Assembly (NCBI RefSeq): GCF_014596475.1
Contig: NZ_MECJ01000002.1
Span: 124,001-188,000, forward strand
Source: Streptomyces sp. CBMA152
GTDB taxonomy: Bacteria; Actinomycetota; Actinomycetes; Streptomycetales; Streptomycetaceae
DNA length: 64,000 nt
Reading direction: 5' to 3'
A program made the position numbers and the translations under genes. The first letter of the stretch is position 1; every line of letters begins with the position of its first letter. Below are positions 31,314 to 40,382 of the stretch, one piece after another. Below the pieces are notes generated by a model. It saw only the letters and a program-made list of their open reading frames with translations, made no database searches and had not been told where the DNA came from.

Positions 31314-32840
31314 TTGAACCGTTCAGCTCGCACGAACGACCGTTCCTTCGGCGCCCGCAAGGGTGGTGGCTCCGCCGGTTCCGACCGGGGCGCGCGCTTC
31401 CGTCCGCAAGCCTCCGGGCGCTCCGGTGCCTCCGGTGGCCGTGGCCGCCGTACGACCGCCCCGCAGGGTGAGTTCACGGCGCCCGAGACGCTGACCCCCG
31501 CGCTGCCCGCCGTCGAGGCGTTCGCCGAGCTGGACATGCCGGCCGAGCTCGTGAAGACGCTCACCGACCTCGGCGTGGACACCCCCTTCCCGATCCAGGC
31601 CGCCACGCTGCCGAACTCGCTCGCCGGTCGCGACGTGCTCGGCCGGGGACGCACCGGTTCCGGCAAGACCCTCGCGTTCGGTCTGGCGCTCCTGGCCCGT
31701 ACGGCAGGAAAGCGTGCCGATTCGAAGCAGCCGCTGGCCCTGGTCCTCGTCCCCACACGGGAGCTGGCTCAGCAGGTCACCGACGCGCTCACTCCGTACG
31801 CCCGCTCCCTGAAGCTGCGCCTGGCCACGGTCGTCGGCGGTATGTCGATCGGCCGCCAGGCCGGTGCGCTGCGCTCCGGCGCCGAGGTCGTCGTCGCGAC
31901 GCCCGGACGCCTGAAGGACCTCGTCGAGCGCCGGGACTGCAAGCTCGACCGGGTGAACATCACCGTCCTGGACGAGGCCGACCAGATGGCCGACATGGGC
32001 TTCATGCCGCAGGTCACCGAGCTGCTCGACCTGGTACGCCCCGACGGCCAGCGGATGCTGTTCTCGGCCACGCTCGACCGCAACGTGGACCTGCTGGTCC
32101 GCAAGTACCTCCACGACCCGGTCGTCCACTCCGTCGACCCGTCGGCCGCGGCCGTCACCACGATGGAGCACCACGTGCTCCAGGTGCACAGCACCGACAA
32201 GTACGCCACGGCCACCGAGATCGCCGCCCGCGAGGGCCGGGTGATCATGTTCCTGGACACCAAGCACGCCGTCGACCAGTTCACCAAGCACCTGATGAGC
32301 AGCGGTGTACGGGCGGCCGCGCTGCACGGCGGGAAGTCCCAGCCGCAGCGCACGCGCACCCTGGCCCAGTTCAAGGACGGGCACGTCACCACGCTGGTGG
32401 CCACCAATGTCGCGGCCCGGGGCATCCACGTCGACAACCTCGACCTGGTCGTCAACGTCGATCCGCCGACCGACCACAAGGACTATCTGCACCGCGGCGG
32501 CCGTACCGCCCGTGCCGGTGAGTCCGGCAGCGTCGTCACCCTGGTGCTGCCCAACCAGCGCCGCGAGATGAGCCGCCTGATGTCCGACGCCGGGATCCGG
32601 CCGCAGGTCACCCAGGTCCGCTCGGGCGAGGCCGAGCTGAGCCGTATCACCGGCGCCAAGAAGCCTTCGGGCGTCCCCATCGGGGGCGGGGCTCCGGTCA
32701 CCGAGCGCCCCAAGCGCGGCGGTGCCCCGTTCCGGGGCATGGGTACTTCTCCGGGCCGCTCGGGCGGCTCGCGCCGTACCACCGAGGCCCAGCAGCTCGC
32801 CGAGGCGCGCAAGGCGGCCCGGGTCCGGCGCTCGGCGTAA
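31314..32840 (+). CDS. DEAD-box RNA helicase, cold-shock type
   Basis: A 508-residue helicase with all core motifs: Q motif before FPIQAATLP, Walker A GRTGSGKT (about 105), PTRELAQQV, TPGRL, DEAD (about 220), SAT, then VIMFLDTK, TNVAARGIHV and HRGGRTARAGE in the second RecA domain. Both tails are basic and disordered, as in RhlE/CsdA types that unwind rRNA or mRNA in the cold. The TTG at 31314 is the only start with a ribosome site, GAGGAAGG, and that site is inside a hairpin. The N-terminus (NRSARTNDRSFGARKGG) is typical of Streptomyces relatives that use this start. Confidence 0.93.
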   Translation: MNRSARTNDRSFGARKGGGSAGSDRGARFRPQASGRSGASGGRGRRTTAPQGEFTAPETLTPALPAVEAFAELDMPAELVKTLTDLGVDTPFPIQAATLPNSLAGRDVLGRGRTGSGKTLAFGLALLARTAGKRADSKQPLALVLVPTRELAQQVTDALTPYARSLKLRLATVVGGMSIGRQAGALRSGAEVVVATPGRLKDLVERRDCKLDRVNITVLDEADQMADMGFMPQVTELLDLVRPDGQRMLFSATLDRNVDLLVRKYLHDPVVHSVDPSAAAVTTMEHHVLQVHSTDKYATATEIAAREGRVIMFLDTKHAVDQFTKHLMSSGVRAAALHGGKSQPQRTRTLAQFKDGHVTTLVATNVAARGIHVDNLDLVVNVDPPTDHKDYLHRGGRTARAGESGSVVTLVLPNQRREMSRLMSDAGIRPQVTQVRSGEAELSRITGAKKPSGVPIGGGAPVTERPKRGGAPFRGMGTSPGRSGGSRRTTEAQQLAEARKAARVRRSA

Positions 32841-32874
32841 CGCTGTACGCGTCACACCGAACGCCGGGAGCCGC

Positions 32875-33285
32875 TCAGGGGGTGGGGGTGTGCGTCGGCG
32901 GGGCCGTCGGATAGGTCTCGCCGAGCAGGGCGTCGAAGAGCGTGGTGACCTCGTGCGCGGTCAGTCCCTCCTCCTTCGCCCGGCGCATCCACTCCGCGAG
33001 CCCGGCCCGCAGAGGTGACTCCGGTGCGGTCTGCGGGGTGGCCAGGGAGCGGGTGATGAACGTGCCCGCGCCCTGACGCACCTCGACCAGGCCGGAGCGT
33101 TCCAGCTCCCGGTAGGCCTTTAGGGTGGTGTTGGGGTTGACCTTCGTGCTGGCGGCGACCTGCGCCGCGGTGGGCAGTTTGTCGCCCTCGGTCAGTGCCC
33201 CCATGCGCAGCGCCTGCTCCACCTGATGCACGATCTGGAGATACGCGGGCAGGCCGCTGCGGCGTTCGATGCGGAAGACGACCAC
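32875..33285 (-). CDS. GntR-family regulator, YtrA subfamily
   Basis: A 136-residue regulator with a GntR winged helix (LPAYLQIVHQVEQALRMGALTEGDKLPTAAQVAASTKVNPNTTLKAYRELERSGLV, residues about 13-67) and a short C-terminal helical dimerisation part, the YtrA layout. Such proteins repress ABC exporter operons and respond to cell-envelope antibiotics. It is the third gene of the operon, 12 bp after the permease. The palindrome at 35234-35267 in front of the first gene is its probable operator, so it would repress its own operon. Confidence 0.9.
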   Translation of the reverse strand: MVVFRIERRSGLPAYLQIVHQVEQALRMGALTEGDKLPTAAQVAASTKVNPNTTLKAYRELERSGLVEVRQGAGTFITRSLATPQTAPESPLRAGLAEWMRRAKEEGLTAHEVTTLFDALLGETYPTAPPTHTPTP

Positions 33286-33297
33286 GGTGCCGCGTCC

Positions 33298-34281
33298 TCA
33301 GAGCGCCCGGCGGCGGGTCCGCCACAGGACGAGGGCGACGAGCAGCGCGCTCGCCATGAACAGCACGGCGGCCGCGGTCCACTGCAGGGTGGCCATCTGG
33401 TCGTAACCGAAGTACTCCCAGACCGAGTTGACGATGCCCTTCTGGGCCCGGCAGGCGTCCGCGTCCGCGTGCACGCAGGTGCCGTACCCGTAGAGCTTGC
33501 CGGACGCGGTGCCGACCCACTGGTCGAGCTGGTGCGCGCCGTTCGGCACCGGAGGGTGCTCGGCGTGGAGCGGGAACGCGATCCGGCGCGGGGTGGCGAG
33601 GTAGGGCTTGAGGTAGTCGAAGAAGATGACGAAGGCGGACGCGCCGAAGAACGTCAGGGTCATGGCGGTCACCGCCCGGCGTACCAGGGCGCCGATGGCG
33701 AGACCGAGCGCCATGGTGAAGAACGCCATCGCGACCAGCATCGGGCCGGTGGTGGTCAGCACCGAGTCGTCGTACCAGTCGGTGGAGACGAAGGGGCGGG
33801 CGGCGTGCCAGTACCAGGTCAGCATCGCGCCGAGAACAGCGGTCGTCACCGCGGCGAGCCCGAAGGCGAAGCCCAGCTTCCAGCGCAGCCAGCGCATCCG
33901 GGTCACCGACTGGGTGGTCACCAGACGCGCGGTGCCCTGTTCGTGGTCGGCGCTGATGAGCGGGGCGGCCAGGAAGATACCGAGCAGCAGCGGCAGGCCC
34001 ACCGCATACCCGGCGATGTCGTTGAAGGTGTTCCCGGTGCGCTCGCGCAGGGCGGGGTCGATGGCGTCGGCGGACGTGCCCGGCCACCCGGCCGCGTGCA
34101 TGTTGTCGAGCATCGTGCCGCGCTGGTACGCGATCCAGAGCGAGCCGAGCACGGTCACGGCGAGCCAGAAGAGCAGTGGCACCCGGTGCTGGCGGGCCAT
34201 GAGCCAGGCCAGTCCGCGCAGCCTGCGGGGCTTGGCGGGGGCATCCGTCGTGTCGACGGCGGGGCGGGTGAGCGTGCTCAT
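33298..34281 (-). CDS. ABC transporter permease
   Basis: A 327-residue membrane protein with about six hydrophobic helices and a large outside loop of about 75 residues between helices 5 and 6 (contains two Cys in GYGTCVHADADACRAQ). The segment SADHEQGTARLVTTQSVTRMRWLRWK matches permeases of the ABC-2 class found with YtrA-type operons. It begins at the overlapping stop of the ATPase gene (ATGA), so the two are made together. The pair may export or displace peptide antibiotics; no substrate can be named. Confidence 0.88.
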   Translation of the reverse strand: MSTLTRPAVDTTDAPAKPRRLRGLAWLMARQHRVPLLFWLAVTVLGSLWIAYQRGTMLDNMHAAGWPGTSADAIDPALRERTGNTFNDIAGYAVGLPLLLGIFLAAPLISADHEQGTARLVTTQSVTRMRWLRWKLGFAFGLAAVTTAVLGAMLTWYWHAARPFVSTDWYDDSVLTTTGPMLVAMAFFTMALGLAIGALVRRAVTAMTLTFFGASAFVIFFDYLKPYLATPRRIAFPLHAEHPPVPNGAHQLDQWVGTASGKLYGYGTCVHADADACRAQKGIVNSVWEYFGYDQMATLQWTAAAVLFMASALLVALVLWRTRRRAL

Positions 34282-35213
34282 GCGGCGTGGTCCTCTCGGT
34301 GGCTGGGAGCGGCGGCCGGGGACAGCAGCGCGGGCGCCTCGGGGTTGCGGAGGTAGGCGAGCAGCACTTCTTCCATGCCGGGCTCGGAGAGCTGCCAGTC
34401 GCCGGTCAGCCGTCCTTCGTGGCGGACCATGGCCGTGAACTGCCGCCCCGCGGTGCGGACTTCGATCGCGGTGTGGGTGGCCAGGGCGGCAGGGAGTCGG
34501 CCGTCCTCGGTGACGCCGGTGACCAGGGTGTGCATCGGCACCAGTTCGTCCGTCTCACCGGCCATACGGATGCGGCCACCGGAGAGGACCAGCAGGTAGT
34601 CGCACATGTGCTCAAGCTCGCTGAGCAGATGGGAGGACATCAGGACCGTGGTGCCGCGTTCGGCGGCCTCGGCCATGAGCAGCGAGCTCATCTCGTCGCG
34701 GGCGAGCGGGTCGAGATCGGCCATCGGCTCGTCCAGGAGCAGCAGATCGGGCCGCTTCCCGAACGCGAGCGCGAACGCGACGCGGGTGCGCTGACCACCC
34801 GAGAGGGTGCCGATGCGGGCGTCCATGGGGATCTGCCCGCCGTGCACGATCCGCTCGGCCGCAGCCTGGTCCCAGCCCGGGTTGAGCTCCTGGCCGAGCC
34901 GCAGGGTCTCGGCCACCGTGAACCGCTTGAACAGCGGCTTGTCCTGGCTGAGGTAGGCGTACCGGGGCAGCGCCTCGGGCGAGTCGGCCGGGACGCCGAA
35001 GATCCGCAGCTCGCCGGTGGTCGGCTCGGTGAGCCGGGTGGCCAGGCTGAGGAGGGTGCTCTTGCCGGCGCCGTTGGGCCCGACCAGGCCGCAGACGCGC
35101 CCGGCCGGAATCCGGAAGGAGCAGTCCTTCAGCGCCCAGCCCCGATGGTATTTCTTCCCCAGCCCACGGGCCTCCAGGGCCCACTGGGTAGCGGCCGCGC
35201 CAGGAGTGGTCAT
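34278..35213 (-). CDS. ABC transporter ATP-binding protein
   Basis: A 311-residue ATPase: Walker A GPNGAGKST (about 46-54), Q loop YLSQDKP, signature LSGGQRTR (about 140), Walker B LLLLDEP and the H-loop SSHLLSE. Residues about 215-311 form an extra domain seen in exporters of this class. ATG at 35213 is chosen because GGGGAGG lies upstream; an in-frame ATG at 35237 lies inside the operator palindrome. It is first in the operon ATPase, permease, GntR regulator. Confidence 0.92.
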   Translation of the reverse strand: MTTPGAAATQWALEARGLGKKYHRGWALKDCSFRIPAGRVCGLVGPNGAGKSTLLSLATRLTEPTTGELRIFGVPADSPEALPRYAYLSQDKPLFKRFTVAETLRLGQELNPGWDQAAAERIVHGGQIPMDARIGTLSGGQRTRVAFALAFGKRPDLLLLDEPMADLDPLARDEMSSLLMAEAAERGTTVLMSSHLLSELEHMCDYLLVLSGGRIRMAGETDELVPMHTLVTGVTEDGRLPAALATHTAIEVRTAGRQFTAMVRHEGRLTGDWQLSEPGMEEVLLAYLRNPEAPALLSPAAAPSHREDHAA

Positions 35214-35233
35214 GCCTCGCACGCCTCCCCCTT

Positions 35234-35267
35234 CCATGATTCCACTAGTTGACTAGTGGAATCATGG
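35234..35267. promoter_or_regulatory. Perfect palindromic operator of the YtrA-type operon
   Basis: Arms of 15 bp, CCATGATTCCACTAG at 35234-35248 and its exact complement at 35253-35267, flank TTGA. It lies 20 bp before the ATPase start, where a repressor would block transcription. The long perfect symmetry suits a GntR/YtrA dimer. Confidence 0.8.
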
Positions 35268-35307
35268 TCTTCGTGGCGAGGACGTGTCAAACGAAGGAGG
35301 GCGGCGT

Positions 35308-36360
35308 TTACGTGGGCGGCAGCACCGAGCGCGTCTGCTCCCACAGATCGCGGGTGATCTCGGCGGCCGGAGCGGAACGGGCCAGGCGGTGACGCACGCC
35401 CGCCCACAGATGCAGCCGCTCCGCGTCCCCGTTCTTGGCGGCCGCCGCGCGCAGGCCCCGGGTCAGATGGTGGACCTGCGGATACGCGCTGGGGGCGGCC
35501 GCGTCGTGGGCGTCGATGAACTGGTTGCGCAGGCCGCGTGCGGGCCGTCCGGAGAACGCCCGGGTGGCGACGGTTTCGGTGAAGCGCGGGTCTATGAGCG
35601 CGTCCTGGTGCGTACGCGAGGCGCCGGATTCGTCCGCCCGCAGATACACCGTGCCGAGCTGCGCCGCGACGGCACCGGCCCGCAGCACGGCGGCGATGTC
35701 CTCGCCGGTGCCGAGCCCGCCCGCCGCGATCAGCGGGAGCCGCACCCGCTCGCGGACGGCCGCCAGCAGATCGAGCAGCGGCACGTCCTCGGGCCGGGCC
35801 GCGACGTCGTGCGTGCCCCGGTGCCCACCGGCCAGCGGACCCTGTACGCAGAGCGCGTCCACCCCGCACGCCTCGGCGGCCACGGCCTCGGCCACCGTGG
35901 TGACCGTCCCGATGAGATGGCTACCGGCCCGATGCAGGGCCTCGACCGCGTACGGCGTGGGCAGTCCGAAGGTGAAGGAGACGACCGGAACGGGCTCGCG
36001 CACCAGCACGTCGAGCTTCGCGTCCCACTCGTCGTCATCGGCCTCGTCGGTGGGGACGGGCAGCTCGATGCCGTACGCGGCCGCCTCGGGCAGCAGTTCT
36101 TCCCGATAGGCGGTCACGGCGTCGGCAACGGACGGGGCGGGCGGACCCGGTACGAAGAGGTTGATCCCGAAGGGGCGGGACGTCAACTCCCTGGTTTTGT
36201 CCAGCTGTTCGCGCATGCCCTGCGCGGTGCGGTATCCGGCGGCGAGGAAGCCGAGACCGCCTGCCTCGCTCACGGCGGCGGCCAGTTCGGGTGTGGAGGC
36301 GCCGCCCGCCATGGGGGCCTGCACGAGGGGGATGGTCAGGTGGTCGGGCTGGAACGGCAC
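35308..36360 (-). CDS. Nitronate monooxygenase family flavoenzyme
   Basis: A 350-residue FMN-dependent TIM-barrel enzyme. Signs are IPLVQAPMAGG at the start, the FMN phosphate site AAGGLGTGEDIAAVLRAGA (about 220-240) and an AQLGTVYLRADES segment. Family members oxidise alkyl nitronates, including propionate-3-nitronate, to aldehydes and nitrite. GTG at 36360 is preceded by GGAGGA. It is monocistronic. Because the cluster at 4-18 kb may make nitrous acid, a nitro-detoxifying enzyme in the same region is noticeable, but this family is common in Streptomyces and a link is speculative. Confidence 0.85.
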   Translation of the reverse strand: MPFQPDHLTIPLVQAPMAGGASTPELAAAVSEAGGLGFLAAGYRTAQGMREQLDKTRELTSRPFGINLFVPGPPAPSVADAVTAYREELLPEAAAYGIELPVPTDEADDDEWDAKLDVLVREPVPVVSFTFGLPTPYAVEALHRAGSHLIGTVTTVAEAVAAEACGVDALCVQGPLAGGHRGTHDVAARPEDVPLLDLLAAVRERVRLPLIAAGGLGTGEDIAAVLRAGAVAAQLGTVYLRADESGASRTHQDALIDPRFTETVATRAFSGRPARGLRNQFIDAHDAAAPSAYPQVHHLTRGLRAAAAKNGDAERLHLWAGVRHRLARSAPAAEITRDLWEQTRSVLPPT

Positions 36361-36911
36361 GGTCGTCCTCCAGAGGGTTGCGGGTTGCGTCGGTCGGGGA
36401 ATGGGTCGGTCGTGGATCGCGTCGTCGGACGTATCGATCATGCCTGCGGTGGCCGGGACCACGGCAGCGTCAACGGGGCGGATTTCGGCCACTGAGGGAG
36501 CGCGAGGTCGGACCGTGACGGACCGGCACCCCGTACCGGCGGTCACGGCGTCGTTCCGGACAGACGCACTCTTCGGTCGTACGAAGCGAAACCCTCCTGC
36601 CGTGCGGGGAAGCGGCCTGGCGGGGCCCTCTCACGGGATGAGAGCCGACCGGTGCGCGGATCACGGAACGCGGTCGGTCACATGAGCCGAACCGGCGCCG
36701 CTGACAAGGGGTTTGGACGATCTGGGACGACTTTGGACGGCTTGGTCGCCGTGGCGCACGTATCCGAATGGGGCCTGTGGCCATCCCATGAGCGGGGTCG
36801 GCGGGCGGGTTGATGGCCGAGGGATCCATATCGTCCGTACACGTGTGCGGCGTACGATTCCGGCCGCCCGCCGGTCGATGCGGCCGTGGGCCACGGAGAT
36901 ATGGGGGAATC
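36361..36911. other. Gene-free stretch with 10-bp-phased direct repeats
   Basis: About 550 bp with no supportable gene. At 36712-36740 three copies of a GGACGA-like unit follow one another every 10 bp. The rest has no clear promoter or hairpin that I can point to. Confidence 0.55.
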
Positions 36912-38204
36912 ATGTCCGGCGTAGAACGGGACAGATCGCAACGGGACGACGGTGGGGTGCCCGATCCGGGGACGCTCACCACGGTGGGGGAGTTCGTCCA
37001 GGCGCTCCGGGTCATCAAAGCGGTGGAGAGCCTGTCCCTGCGGGAGTTGCAGCGGCGCAGCGGCTTGCCGAGGACGACCATCGCCCATGCGCTCAACGGG
37101 GAACGCCCGTCACTTCCGCCCTGGGACCGGGTGTTGGCGCTGCTGCGGGCGTTCGGCGTGCCGGAGGGCGAGCTGGGGCGATGGAAGGACACCTGGACAC
37201 GGATCCGGCTCACCTCGACACGGGGAGCGGCGGCGGAAGCGGGTGCGGAGGCCGGTGCGGAGCAGGTCGTGACCCTGATCGAGCCCCTGGCGCACGCGGC
37301 GGCCACGGTGGAGGCGGCCGCGGCGGACATGGCCGAGGTTCCCGAGGCGCCACGCGCCCGGTTCGGCCCGAGGAAAAGGCTGGTCGTGCCGGCGGGCCTC
37401 CTCGCCGTCGGCGTGGGCGTGGGGGCGGCTGTGGTCTTCGGGATGACCGGAGCGTCGAAAAGCCCGGACCACACGTCGGCGGGCGCGGTGGCGGCGGCGA
37501 CCTGTTCGCCCGGCCTGGGCGGGCAGGTCTCCGAACCGCTGCCGCCGAAGCCGACGCAGGGCGACGCCGTGCCCGAGCCGCCGAAGCAGCACCCCGCCTG
37601 GGTGGCGCGCCCCGCCTCGGACGCGCAGATCCTCGACGACACCGATGTGGATCTGCCGATCACCACGCCGGTGCGGGCCGGGGACGCGCTCGTCGTCAGC
37701 GTCATGCTGACCAGTACGTGCCCGGGCCGGGTCGAGGTGACGGACACCAAGGGGGACGAGTTCCGCATCGCGGGCGACGTGACCGACGCGCGGCGCCACC
37801 GGACCATGGTGTTCGTGGGCTTCCGCGTCCATCCGCTCACCACGGCCGACACGATCCGGGTGATGTATCCGCACGCCAGCAAGTACCACGTCGCGGTGGA
37901 CGAGTTCCGCGGCATCAGCGAGGTGGTCGGCCACGCCCAGAGCCACGGGGAGGCCGGCGGGGCGTCCTTCAGCACGAACTACGTCAAGCTCGACTGCGCT
38001 CCCGGGGATCTCCTGGTGGCGGCGGTGGGCACCAACAGCGGCAGCGCGCCGGCGTTCGTGGGCGACTGGACCGCGCTGCCCGTGCTCAGACTGTCCTCCT
38101 ACCGGCTGTCGACCGCGTACCGCATCGCCCCGCAGGACCGCGTGTGCGCGGCCACCGGCAGGACCACGGCCCAGTGGGGCGCGCTGGCGGTGTCGTTCCG
38201 GTAG
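36912..38204 (+). CDS. Membrane-anchored HTH protein with exported C-terminal domain
   Basis: A 430-residue protein in three parts. Residues about 24-90 are an XRE-like helix-turn-helix (LSLRELQRRSGLPRTTIAHALNGER). A linker rich in Ala and Glu leads to basic residues and one membrane helix (about 157-178). The rest, about 250 residues, lies outside and is beta-rich (GDALVVSVML, HRTMVFVGFRVH, GDLLVAAVGTNS), ending with VTAQWGALAVSFR-like sequence. Such one-component membrane regulators might sense a surface signal directly. The function is not known. The ATG follows ATGGGGGAAT, a weak ribosome site. Confidence 0.8.
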   Translation: MSGVERDRSQRDDGGVPDPGTLTTVGEFVQALRVIKAVESLSLRELQRRSGLPRTTIAHALNGERPSLPPWDRVLALLRAFGVPEGELGRWKDTWTRIRLTSTRGAAAEAGAEAGAEQVVTLIEPLAHAAATVEAAAADMAEVPEAPRARFGPRKRLVVPAGLLAVGVGVGAAVVFGMTGASKSPDHTSAGAVAAATCSPGLGGQVSEPLPPKPTQGDAVPEPPKQHPAWVARPASDAQILDDTDVDLPITTPVRAGDALVVSVMLTSTCPGRVEVTDTKGDEFRIAGDVTDARRHRTMVFVGFRVHPLTTADTIRVMYPHASKYHVAVDEFRGISEVVGHAQSHGEAGGASFSTNYVKLDCAPGDLLVAAVGTNSGSAPAFVGDWTALPVLRLSSYRLSTAYRIAPQDRVCAATGRTTAQWGALAVSFR

Positions 38205-38221
38205 AACACACCGATCGCGTA

Positions 38222-38260
38222 CGTCCGCGAGGGCCGGGTCCCCGTCGGTCCTCGCGGACG
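38222..38260 (+). terminator. Hairpin terminator after the HTH gene
   Basis: A perfect 11-bp stem (38222-38232 with 38250-38260) and a 17-base loop, 18 bases after the stop codon. No T run. Confidence 0.7.
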
Positions 38261-38392
38261 GGGTGCGGGGTGACACTGTGCCGTTCGTGTAACCGTCGCG
38301 CCACAGCGGCGTGTACCCGTGAACCGGCAGGCGGCCCGCGGTGTGTTGACCGGCGAGTGCCGGTGCGTACTGGCCGTACCCATGGGGGAGAC

Positions 38393-39058
38393 ATGCAGAG
38401 CAAGAGCGGGCGTCACGCGGTGATGGTGGCGGCGGTGGCCGTGGTGGCCGGTGTGCTGGTGGTCGGCTGCGACCCGAGCGGCAACGGTGGCGGGTCGGGT
38501 CCCGGCAACGGTGCGTCCACGGCGCCGAGCGCCAAGAGCACGCCGGACCCCACGGCACCCTCCGCGAAGACGCCCGCGTCCACGGGTACGGGCACCGCGT
38601 CCAAGCACGCCACCGCGCACTGCACCATCAAGGACGTGAAGGTCACCCCGGCCCACCAGGCGGCGAAGCGCCCGTCGGGTACCGGCACGGGCGCGGCGGT
38701 CGTCGGTGTCGTGAACACCTCCGCCCACCCCTGCTCGGTGAAGGGTTTCGTGACGGTGGCGGGCGCGGGCAACGGCGCGCCGGGCAAGAACGTTCCCCTG
38801 ACCGTGCACCACTCCGGCACGGCGTCCACGGTCGTGCTCGCCCCCGGTGCCCAGGCTTGGACGAAGCTCACGTTCGTGCAGGTCCAGGGCGAGGGTGACG
38901 GCTACTGCAAGTCCGGGTCGACGCCGTACTCGTACCCCACGATGGTGATCGGTGTGCCCGGTGCGGGCGCGCATCAGACCGCCATGGACGACGGGGTGTT
39001 CGCCGAGTGCGACAACACCGTCACGGTCACCGCGCTGTCGCACACGAAGCCGTCCTGA
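38393..39058 (+). CDS. DUF4232-like lipoprotein
   Basis: A 221-residue exported lipoprotein. The signal sequence ends in the lipobox VVGC (Cys about 26). A Ser/Thr/Pro/Gly linker (about 27-72) is followed by a beta-sandwich domain with four cysteines (AHCTIKDVKV, HPCSVKGFVTV, GYCKSGS, FAECDNTVTV), the pattern of DUF4232 proteins abundant in Streptomyces. It should sit on the outer face of the membrane; its partner is unknown. It shares no operon with neighbours and converges on the sulfite-oxidase-like gene, 6 bp away. Confidence 0.85.
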   Translation: MQSKSGRHAVMVAAVAVVAGVLVVGCDPSGNGGGSGPGNGASTAPSAKSTPDPTAPSAKTPASTGTGTASKHATAHCTIKDVKVTPAHQAAKRPSGTGTGAAVVGVVNTSAHPCSVKGFVTVAGAGNGAPGKNVPLTVHHSGTASTVVLAPGAQAWTKLTFVQVQGEGDGYCKSGSTPYSYPTMVIGVPGAGAHQTAMDDGVFAECDNTVTVTALSHTKPS

Positions 39059-39064
39059 GCCCGC

Positions 39065-40183
39065 TCACCCCTCACTCGGGCAGTACACCGCGATCCGCTG
39101 GACGAGGTTGTTGGCGAAACCACCCCGGTTCCAGGGCTGGGTGAGCGGCTGGGTGTTGCCCGCGGCGTCGGTGGCGCGGGCGCTCAGGACATGGTCGCCG
39201 GGGGTGGCCGTCCAGGGCGCGTGCCACCGCCGCCAGGCCCAGTCGTGCCCGTCGGGCGGGGTGAGTTCGGCCTCGTACCACCCGCGCCCGTCGTCCGTGC
39301 TCACCTCCACTGTGGTGACGGGAGCACGGCCCGACCATGCGCGGCCCTCCAAACGCATCGGGCCCGGACGTACGACACGGGCGCGGGTCATGAAGTCGGG
39401 GAAACCCGGCGGGATCATGAGCGCGCGCGGGGCGATCCGGGTGACCGGCTCACCCGGCTCGTCGGCCGACTGCCGCAAGCGATAGGCCACTTGCTGCTGG
39501 AATCCGGTGTACGGGGTGTCCGTGAGCTCGATGTCGCACAGCCACTTCACCTGCGCCATGCCGTACCACCCGGGCACCACCAGCCGCAGCGGGTAGCCGT
39601 GTTGGGGCGGCAGGGGAGCGCCGTTCATCGCGTACGCCACCAGCGCCTCGGGGTTGCTCGCCAGGGCGTCTGCTAGAGGCAGGCTGCGCCGGTAGTCCTG
39701 CTCCACACCGCGCTCGACGCCGTGGTCGGCGCCGGTGAAGACGGCCTCGACGGCGTCCGGCCCGACCCCGGCCTCGTTGAGCAGCGTGCGCAGCGGCACG
39801 CCCGTCCACTCGGCCGTCCCCACCGCCTCGACCAGCCACGGCTGGCTCACCGGCCGGGGGGTGAGCCGGGCCCGGCCGTTGCCCGCGCACTCCATGGTGA
39901 CCCGGTGGGTGACAGGTGGGAAGGACCGCAGGGCGGCCAGGTTCAGGGTCAGCGCGGTGCGCACCCGGCCGCGCACGGTGAGTTCCCAGCCGTCCGCGGC
40001 GCCGTCCGGGATGTCGTAGTGGACCAGCACGTAGTGCAGGCCGGGCGGGGTGAGGTCGTACCGCAGGGCTTCCAGTGGCAGCCCGTGGTTGCGGGTGGCG
40101 AGCGCGAGTTCCTCGGGGCTGATGCCCTCGGCGGGGTCGGCGAGACGCCCCGGTGGACTGATGTCACCGATGCGGCCGTTCAT
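39065..40183 (-). CDS. Sulfite-oxidase-like molybdopterin enzyme
   Basis: A 372-residue protein with the SUOX molybdopterin domain (about 30-235) and the C-terminal Mo-co dimerisation beta-sandwich (about 245-370). The cysteine that binds molybdenum is Cys99 in HRVTMECAGNGR. Other conserved blocks are EWTGVPLRTLLNEAG, GADHGVE and HGYPLRLVVPGWYGMAQVKWL. There is no heme domain and no signal peptide, so it is a cytoplasmic member that probably oxidises sulfite or reduces S- or N-oxides with an unknown electron partner. ATG at 40183 follows GGGGAGA. Confidence 0.9.
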   Translation of the reverse strand: MNGRIGDISPPGRLADPAEGISPEELALATRNHGLPLEALRYDLTPPGLHYVLVHYDIPDGAADGWELTVRGRVRTALTLNLAALRSFPPVTHRVTMECAGNGRARLTPRPVSQPWLVEAVGTAEWTGVPLRTLLNEAGVGPDAVEAVFTGADHGVERGVEQDYRRSLPLADALASNPEALVAYAMNGAPLPPQHGYPLRLVVPGWYGMAQVKWLCDIELTDTPYTGFQQQVAYRLRQSADEPGEPVTRIAPRALMIPPGFPDFMTRARVVRPGPMRLEGRAWSGRAPVTTVEVSTDDGRGWYEAELTPPDGHDWAWRRWHAPWTATPGDHVLSARATDAAGNTQPLTQPWNRGGFANNLVQRIAVYCPSEG

Positions 40184-40382
40184 GTCCCCATGGTCTCCCC
40201 TCGGCCGGGAATTGCGAGTCCGGGCGTGCGGGCGGACGCTGGAGATGTCAGCCCTGTGGCGCCCGCTCACGGCCGTGGCCGACGAGGACGCCGGGGCACC
40301 GGCGCGCGTACCCACCGGCGGCCCAGCAGGGGAAGGGCCGGGCGGCGTACGGGACCGTACCGTGCCGCTGAAGGAGATCGCC

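Noticed and set aside
35308..36360. Nitronate monooxygenase as part of the diazo cluster
   Set aside because: It lies 17 kb away behind unrelated genes, and the family is common in Streptomyces; functional linkage is only a possibility.
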